Shown here piece by piece: positions 16,902 to 20,828 of a DNA stretch of 20,828 nt. The DNA comes from Brevundimonas sp. GTDB taxonomy: Bacteria > Pseudomonadota > Alphaproteobacteria > Caulobacterales > Caulobacteraceae. Positions within the stretch are counted from its first letter, which is position 1, and each line of letters begins with the position of its first letter. Both the position numbers and the translations under genes were made by a program. Location of the stretch: the NCBI GenBank assembly GCA_020253595.1, contig JADCBH010000188.1, positions 1-20,828 on the forward strand. The letters run 5' to 3'. Below the pieces are notes generated by a model. The model had not been told where the DNA came from, did not search any database, and saw only the letters and a list, made by a program, of their open reading frames with translations.

Positions 16902-17612
16902 TCAGTCGAGCACGGGCCAGCGCTCGGCGGTTCGCGCCACGACCGACGCGACGAAGGCGACCAGTTCACAGCCCATGCCGGCGGTGAAGCCTTCCGGTTC
17001 CGGGGATCCGAAGGCCGCAAGCGCGGGTCGCGCCTCCTCGCCTCGATCCCCGCCCAGGTGCAGCGCCATACGGATCAGGGCGACGGACTTCACCTCCTCG
17101 CCCGCTGGGCCGAACAGGTCGAGTTCGGGGAACATGGGGCCAAGCCAAGTCAGGCCGTGTTCGCCCAACCAGGCGTCGACGCCGCCCGGTTCCAGCGCCT
17201 TCCAGCCGAAGGGCACCCCGCCGGGTCGTTCCACCGCGATTGTCGCGGCCGACAGACCAAAGCGGGCCTGGGCGGCGGCGTCGAGCCGACGAGCCAGATC
17301 CGAGTGGCTCCTGGCGTCCATCAGGTCCAGGGCGGCGACATGGGTCTGGGTCTGCGCGGCGAAGTTGGCGCGGGCGATGTCCTCAATGCGCTTTCTGGCG
17401 TCCGCCTCTCGCTCGGCGGCGGCTTCCAGCTTGGTCAGGGCGGTCCGGCCAAACTCGACAACGTTGCGCCCCCGCGCGATCAGGCCGATCTCCTCCAGCA
17501 AGGAACGGTCGTCCAGAAGGGTCTCGGAATTGCTCTGAAGCCAGGCCCGAATGTCAGGCCAAAGCAGCTCGCGAGCAGCGAACAGGTCTGCGGTCTGGTC
17601 TTGGGTCGTCAC
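16902..17612 (-). CDS. DUF484 family protein (GAF-like)
   Basis: This 236-residue protein fits the DUF484 family, whose members have an N-terminal helical part and a GAF-like fold and usually precede xerC. Visible family features are the early LRR-free helix region with WLQSNSETLL (about 25-34), a coiled-coil stretch (about 60-85, rich in Ala, Glu and Arg) and the C-terminal SVALIRMALHLGG...GF..GMGCELVAFVASVV segment. There is no signal peptide. The start is GTG at 17612-17610, preceded by a strong GGGAGGAG site. That site lies inside a potential hairpin. It lies downstream of tal with 38 bases between them, and its stop is one base before the xerC start. Its biochemical role is unknown; a link to recombination or division is inferred from context. 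Confidence 0.88.
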   Translation of the reverse strand: MTTQDQTADLFAARELLWPDIRAWLQSNSETLLDDRSLLEEIGLIARGRNVVEFGRTALTKLEAAAEREADARKRIEDIARANFAAQTQTHVAALDLMDARSHSDLARRLDAAAQARFGLSAATIAVERPGGVPFGWKALEPGGVDAWLGEHGLTWLGPMFPELDLFGPAGEEVKSVALIRMALHLGGDRGEEARPALAAFGSPEPEGFTAGMGCELVAFVASVVARTAERWPVLD

Positions 17613-17617
17613 GCAAA

Positions 17618-17639
17618 GGCGCTCCTCCCGGAGAGCGCC
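17618..17639 (-). promoter_or_regulatory. Hairpin covering the ribosome-binding site of the DUF484 gene
   Basis: The arms GGCGCTC (17618-17624) and GAGCGCC (17633-17639) form a 7-bp stem. Read on the minus strand, the GGGAGGAG site (17629-17622) falls partly in the loop and partly in the stem, just before the GTG start. It could lower translation of DUF484-xerC relative to tal, or mark a leaky stop between the genes. Confidence 0.35.
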
Positions 17640-17650
17640 GGGCCGCAGAA

Positions 17651-18304
17651 TCAGAGAATCGACTGGCCAGTCTTGCCCCAGTCGGCCAGGAAGGCATCAA
17701 GCCCTTTGTCGGTTAACGGGTGCTTGACCAGGGCCTTGAAGGTGTCAGCAGGCAGGGTGGCTGCGTCCGCGCCTGCCAGCGCCGCCGCCTCGACATGGGC
17801 GGGATGACGCAGCGAGGCTGCGAGAATTTCTGTCTCGAATCCGTGCGTGTCGTAAAGGACGCGGATGGCCTCGATCAGCTCGGACCCATTGGCCCCATGG
17901 TCGTCCAGACGCCCAACGAAGGGCGAGACGAAGGTCGCGCCCGCCTTGGCCGCCAGCATGGCCTGGGCGACCGAGAAGCACAGGGTGACGTTGGTCTTGA
18001 TGCCCTTGTCGGAAAAAGCGCGCGCGGCGCGCAGCCCGTCCCAGGTCAGGGGCAGCTTCACGACCACGTTCGGAGCGATGGCGGCCAGCTTGTCGCCTTC
18101 GCGCACCATGGTCTCGAAATCGGTCGCCACGGCCTCGGCCGAAATCGGCCCCTCGACCAGAGCGCAAATCTCGGCGATGACCTCGGCGATGTTGCGACCG
18201 CTCTTGGCGATCAGGGACGGGTTGGTGGTCACGCCATCGACCATGCCGGTGGGGATCATCTCCCGGATGACGGCGACGTCTGCGGTGTCGAGGAACAGTT
18301 TCAT
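17651..18304 (-). CDS. tal: Transaldolase (small TalC/FSA-type subfamily)
   Basis: The 217-residue length is that of the compact transaldolase / fructose-6-phosphate aldolase group, which forms a Schiff base with a dihydroxyacetone unit. Motifs seen are FLDTADV (4-10), GVTTNPSL (24-31), Lys83 in VVVKLPLTWDG (the Schiff-base Lys, matching Lys85 of E. coli FSA), TNVTLCFS (104-111) and SPFVGRLDD (127-135). Phe129 stands where FSA has Tyr131; Phe is the transaldolase-type residue, so a pentose-phosphate transaldolase is predicted rather than an aldolase. The start ATG at 18304 begins the family N-terminus. It is back to back with priA, 30 bases apart, and heads the tal-DUF484-xerC run. Confidence 0.93.
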   Translation of the reverse strand: MKLFLDTADVAVIREMIPTGMVDGVTTNPSLIAKSGRNIAEVIAEICALVEGPISAEAVATDFETMVREGDKLAAIAPNVVVKLPLTWDGLRAARAFSDKGIKTNVTLCFSVAQAMLAAKAGATFVSPFVGRLDDHGANGSELIEAIRVLYDTHGFETEILAASLRHPAHVEAAALAGADAATLPADTFKALVKHPLTDKGLDAFLADWGKTGQSIL

Positions 18305-18334
18305 GGCGGGGCTTCTAGCCGACGGGGCCTTCGG

Positions 18335-20497
18335 GTGAAAGTCGCCTCCGTCCTTCTGCCGCTGCCGGTGCCCGAGGCCTTCGACTATGAGGTCCCCGAC
18401 GCGCTGGAGCTGGCGCGCGGCGATCAGGTCGCCGTGCCGCTGGGCCCGCGGCTCATGCGCGGAATCGTCTCGGAAGTGCGCGAGACCACCGGCTCGAACC
18501 GACGGCTGAAGGCGGTGGCGCAACGGTTGACGGACCCGCCGGTGCCCGAAGGCGCGCTCGATTTCGTCGAATGGGCCGCGCGCTGGACGCTCAGTCCGCC
18601 CGGCGAGATGGCGGCCCTGGCCCTGAAAGGCCTGCGCAATCCGGCGCCCCGGCCCGAGCGACGAGTGCGGCGCGTCGGCGAACGCAAGCCCGCCCGATCC
18701 ACGCCGCTGCGCACGGCCGTGCTGGAGGCGCTCGACGGTCGCGCCCTGCCCTCCGCCGACCTCGCGCGCCTCGCTGGCGTGTCATCGGCCGTGGTCAAGG
18801 GACTGGTCGATGAGGGCGTGCTGGAGGTCGTCGAGATCGCCGCAGTCGCGACCTTTGACCCGCCCGACCCTGACCACTGTCCGGCGACACTGAACCCCGA
18901 TCAGGCGGCCGCAGCTATGGCGGTCGGCGAAGCTGTGACCAAGAGCGGCTTCGCCGCCTTCTTGCTGGACGGGGTGACCGGGTCAGGCAAGACCGAGGCC
19001 TATCTGGAGGCTGTGGCGCGGACGCTGAGGGCCGATCCGGAGGCGCAGATATTGATCTTGCTGCCAGAGATCGCCCTGACCCAGGCCGTGATCGAACGCC
19101 TTACTGACCGCTTTGGCACCTCGCCCGCAGAATGGCATTCCGGCGTATCCGGACCTCGTCGCCGACAGGTCTGGGACGCTGTGGTCGCGGGCCGGTGCAG
19201 CATCGTGGTCGGCGCGCGCTCGGCCCTGTTCCTGCCGTTCCAGCGCCTGCGCCTGCTGATCGTCGACGAGGAGCACGACGGCTCGTTCAAGCAGGAGGAC
19301 GGCCTCGTCTATCACGGCCGCGACCTCGCCGTGGCCCGCGCCCGGATCGAGGGAGCGACCGCCGTCCTGGCCTCGGCCACCCCGTCGCTGGAGACCCTGT
19401 GGAACGCGCGCCAGGGCCGCTACGGCTGGCTCCGGCTTGGGCGGCGACATGGGGCGGCGACCCTGCCCGACATCGCCTTGCTCGACCTGCGCGAGCACCC
19501 GCCCGAGCGCGAGCAGTGGCTGTCGCCGCCGCTCCGCGCGGCCATGGCCGAAACGCTGGCCGCCGGGGAACAGACCCTGCTGTTCCTGAACCGGCGAGGC
19601 TACGCGCCCGTCGTCCTGTGCCGCGCCTGCGGCCACCGGCTGACGGCGCCGGATACCGACAGCTGGCTGGTCGAGCATCGCTATACCGGCCGGCTGATCT
19701 GCCATCTGACGGGCTTCTCCATGCCGCGTCCGAAGTCCTGTCCGGCTTGCGGGGCCGAGGACACGCTCGTTTCGGTCGGGCCGGGCGTCGAGCGGGTAGA
19801 GGAGGAGGTGCGGCTGCTGTTCCCCGACGCCCGCACGGCCGTGTTCAGCTCCGACACCGTGCCCGACGGCAAGGCCGCGCGCGCCCTGATCCAGCGCATG
19901 ACGGATGGTGAGATCGACATACTGGTCGCCACCCAGGCCGCCGCCAAAGGGCACAACTTTCCGCGCCTGACCCTAGTCGGTGTGGTGGATGCGGACCTCG
20001 GACTCAGAGGCGGCGATTTGCGGGCAGCGGAGCGGACGTTTCAACTGTTGACCCAGGCGACAGGACGGGCCGGACGCGCCGACCGACCCGGCCGCGCGAT
20101 CCTTCAAACCTGGACACCCGAGCATCCCGTACTGATGGCGCTGGCGGCCGGCGACCGCGACGCCTTCGTGGAAGCCGAGATGGCCGAACGGGAGATGGCG
20201 TCCCTGCCACCCCATGGGCGGCTGGCCGCGATCATCCTGTCGGGTGAGGACGCCGGCGCGGTCGAACGCGTGGCCTCGGCCCTGGCGGCCGCCATCCCCA
20301 ACGCCGAACGGCTGGAGGTCTACGGCCCCGCTGATGCACCGCTGGCGCTTGTGCGAGGGCGACGCCGGAAGCGATTGCTGGTGCGAGCGGACCGCGACGT
20401 GGACCTGCAGGGCTTCCTGCGCGCCTGGCTGGCGCGGGTAAAGGTCCCGGCCTCCGTGCGCCTCAGTGTCGACGTGGACCCTTATAGCTTCCTGTAG
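18335..20497 (+). CDS. priA: Primosomal protein N' (PriA helicase), second zinc site degenerate
   Basis: PriA reloads the replisome at collapsed forks as a 3'-5' DNA helicase. The 720-residue protein has the 3'-DNA-binding N-terminus (VLLPLPVPEAFDYEVPD), a winged-helix-like region and Walker A GVTGSGKT (213-220). DEEHD at 311-315, ATPSLET and the late AAAKGHNFP helicase motif follow. The zinc region keeps exactly the E. coli spacing (positions 429, 432, 438, 441, 456, 459, 469, 472). Cys429, Cys432, Cys469 and Cys472 of site 1 are present, but site 2 has Ala438, Thr441, Cys456 and Thr459. The start is GTG at 18335, which begins the family N-terminus; the frame is open far upstream only as antisense of tal. 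The gene shares a 30-base divergent spacer with tal. Confidence 0.95.
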   Translation: MKVASVLLPLPVPEAFDYEVPDALELARGDQVAVPLGPRLMRGIVSEVRETTGSNRRLKAVAQRLTDPPVPEGALDFVEWAARWTLSPPGEMAALALKGLRNPAPRPERRVRRVGERKPARSTPLRTAVLEALDGRALPSADLARLAGVSSAVVKGLVDEGVLEVVEIAAVATFDPPDPDHCPATLNPDQAAAAMAVGEAVTKSGFAAFLLDGVTGSGKTEAYLEAVARTLRADPEAQILILLPEIALTQAVIERLTDRFGTSPAEWHSGVSGPRRRQVWDAVVAGRCSIVVGARSALFLPFQRLRLLIVDEEHDGSFKQEDGLVYHGRDLAVARARIEGATAVLASATPSLETLWNARQGRYGWLRLGRRHGAATLPDIALLDLREHPPEREQWLSPPLRAAMAETLAAGEQTLLFLNRRGYAPVVLCRACGHRLTAPDTDSWLVEHRYTGRLICHLTGFSMPRPKSCPACGAEDTLVSVGPGVERVEEEVRLLFPDARTAVFSSDTVPDGKAARALIQRMTDGEIDILVATQAAAKGHNFPRLTLVGVVDADLGLRGGDLRAAERTFQLLTQATGRAGRADRPGRAILQTWTPEHPVLMALAAGDRDAFVEAEMAEREMASLPPHGRLAAIILSGEDAGAVERVASALAAAIPNAERLEVYGPADAPLALVRGRRRKRLLVRADRDVDLQGFLRAWLARVKVPASVRLSVDVDPYSFL

Positions 20498-20517
20498 GCG
20501 CTAGCGCTGAGCTCACC

Positions 20518-20575
20518 GAGCTTCGCTCCTTGAGCGCACTCACCACCTCAGGCACCGGCTTTCCTAGCGAAGCTC
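20518..20575. repeat. 10-bp inverted repeat between convergent priA and phosphotransferase genes
   Basis: GAGCTTCGCT (20518-20527) and AGCGAAGCTC (20566-20575) are perfect inverted copies separated by 38 bases. The right arm lies inside the end of the phosphotransferase gene. There is no T-run, so it could be a weak bidirectional stop or chance. The 50 bases between the two stops hold no other feature except a short AGCGCTAGCGCT-like palindrome. Confidence 0.3.
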
Positions 20576-20828
20576 CAGGCCCCCGCCGCGAGGGGCTCGA
20601 CCTGCGCAGCCATCGTGCGGGCATGGGCCGAGGCCGCTGTGCCATCGCGAACGCGACCGGCGATGCCCTGGCAGATCGCGGCAAGCCGGAACAGGTTGTA
20701 GGCGAAGAGCCAGTCCAGATTGGCGGGCGGCGGGGATCCAGTCTTCTCGACGTAGCGCGCGACAGTCTCCTCGACCGAGGGGATGCCGAGCTCCTTCAGG
20801 TCCGCGCCGGCCAGTCCATTCCGCAGGG
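20548..20828 (-). CDS. Phosphotransferase family protein (ACAD10/APH-like), C-terminal end only
   Basis: The minus-strand frame is open from the window edge to TGA at 20550-20548 and gives 92 complete codons. It reads GIPSVEETVARYVEKTG, then LDWLFAYNLFRLAAICQGIAGR, then an Ala-rich tail. The pattern Y-(E)-TG, LDW-fayNLFRLAAI-QGI is typical of the C-terminal helices of the aminoglycoside-phosphotransferase-like proteins related to the N-terminal domain of ACAD10/11, often found with acyl-CoA dehydrogenase genes. The kinase core and catalytic motifs lie outside the window. Identification rests on this tail only. It converges on priA with 50 bases between the stops. Confidence 0.75.
   Translation of the reverse strand, partial: LRNGLAGADLKELGIPSVEETVARYVEKTGSPPPANLDWLFAYNLFRLAAICQGIAGRVRDGTAASAHARTMAAQVEPLAAGAWSFARKAGA

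Noticed and set aside
16902..18304. Possible mobile element suggested by the tyrosine recombinase
   Set aside because: The recombinase has the conserved DUF484-xerC context, no att-like repeats and no cargo genes; it is the housekeeping XerC.

Overview
The window is a GC-rich, densely packed bacterial chromosome segment. Several features point to an alphaproteobacterium of the Caulobacteraceae (Brevundimonas-like): a large TonB-dependent receptor, a PAS-containing kinase of the Caulobacter type, the DUF484-xerC pair, a KDPG-type aldolase, several GTG starts and spacing-conserved but cysteine-poor PriA. This placement is inference from protein character; no marker gene such as 16S is present. 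No prophage, insertion sequence or CRISPR array was seen.

Layout. 1-1171: the 3' end of an S9 (prolyl oligopeptidase-type) peptidase, followed 4 bases later by a YciA-like acyl-CoA thioesterase. 1168-2301 (minus): a pentapeptide-repeat protein converging on the thioesterase, with stop codons sharing a CTAG. 2389-3182: peptide deformylase (def), coupled by TGATG to a tiny single-pass membrane protein. 3270-3941: KDPG/KHG aldolase (eda). 4037-6886: a large exported two-domain M16 peptidase. 6975-7049: tRNA-Gly(GCC) with its own promoter and a strong terminator that also serves the opposite strand. 7116-10715: a beta-propeller phytase lipoprotein (minus) divergent from a TonB-dependent receptor (plus), ended by a second strong terminator. 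10929-13808: a membrane PAS kinase-like protein whose phospho-acceptor His is Gln, followed by two tandem paralogous membrane proteins of unknown function. 14092-15510: dihydrolipoyl dehydrogenase behind a structured leader. 15616-15936: a small secreted Gly/Pro-rich protein made of two near-identical 33-residue repeats. 18304-15971 (minus): tal, DUF484 and xerC. 18335-20497: priA, back to back with tal. 20548-20828 (minus): the C-terminal end of an ACAD10-like phosphotransferase.

How the genes work together. Most are housekeeping: deformylation, central carbon metabolism (eda, tal, lpd), chromosome dimer resolution (xerC) and replication restart (priA). The accessory interest lies in three places: the surface phytase plus outer-membrane receptor (probable phosphate scavenging from phytate), the kinase-like protein lacking its His together with the tandem membrane paralogs, and the secreted repeat protein. 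None can be called a proven new system from sequence alone. The strongest residue-level observations are the His-to-Gln change in the kinase and the loss of three of four cysteines of the second PriA zinc site.
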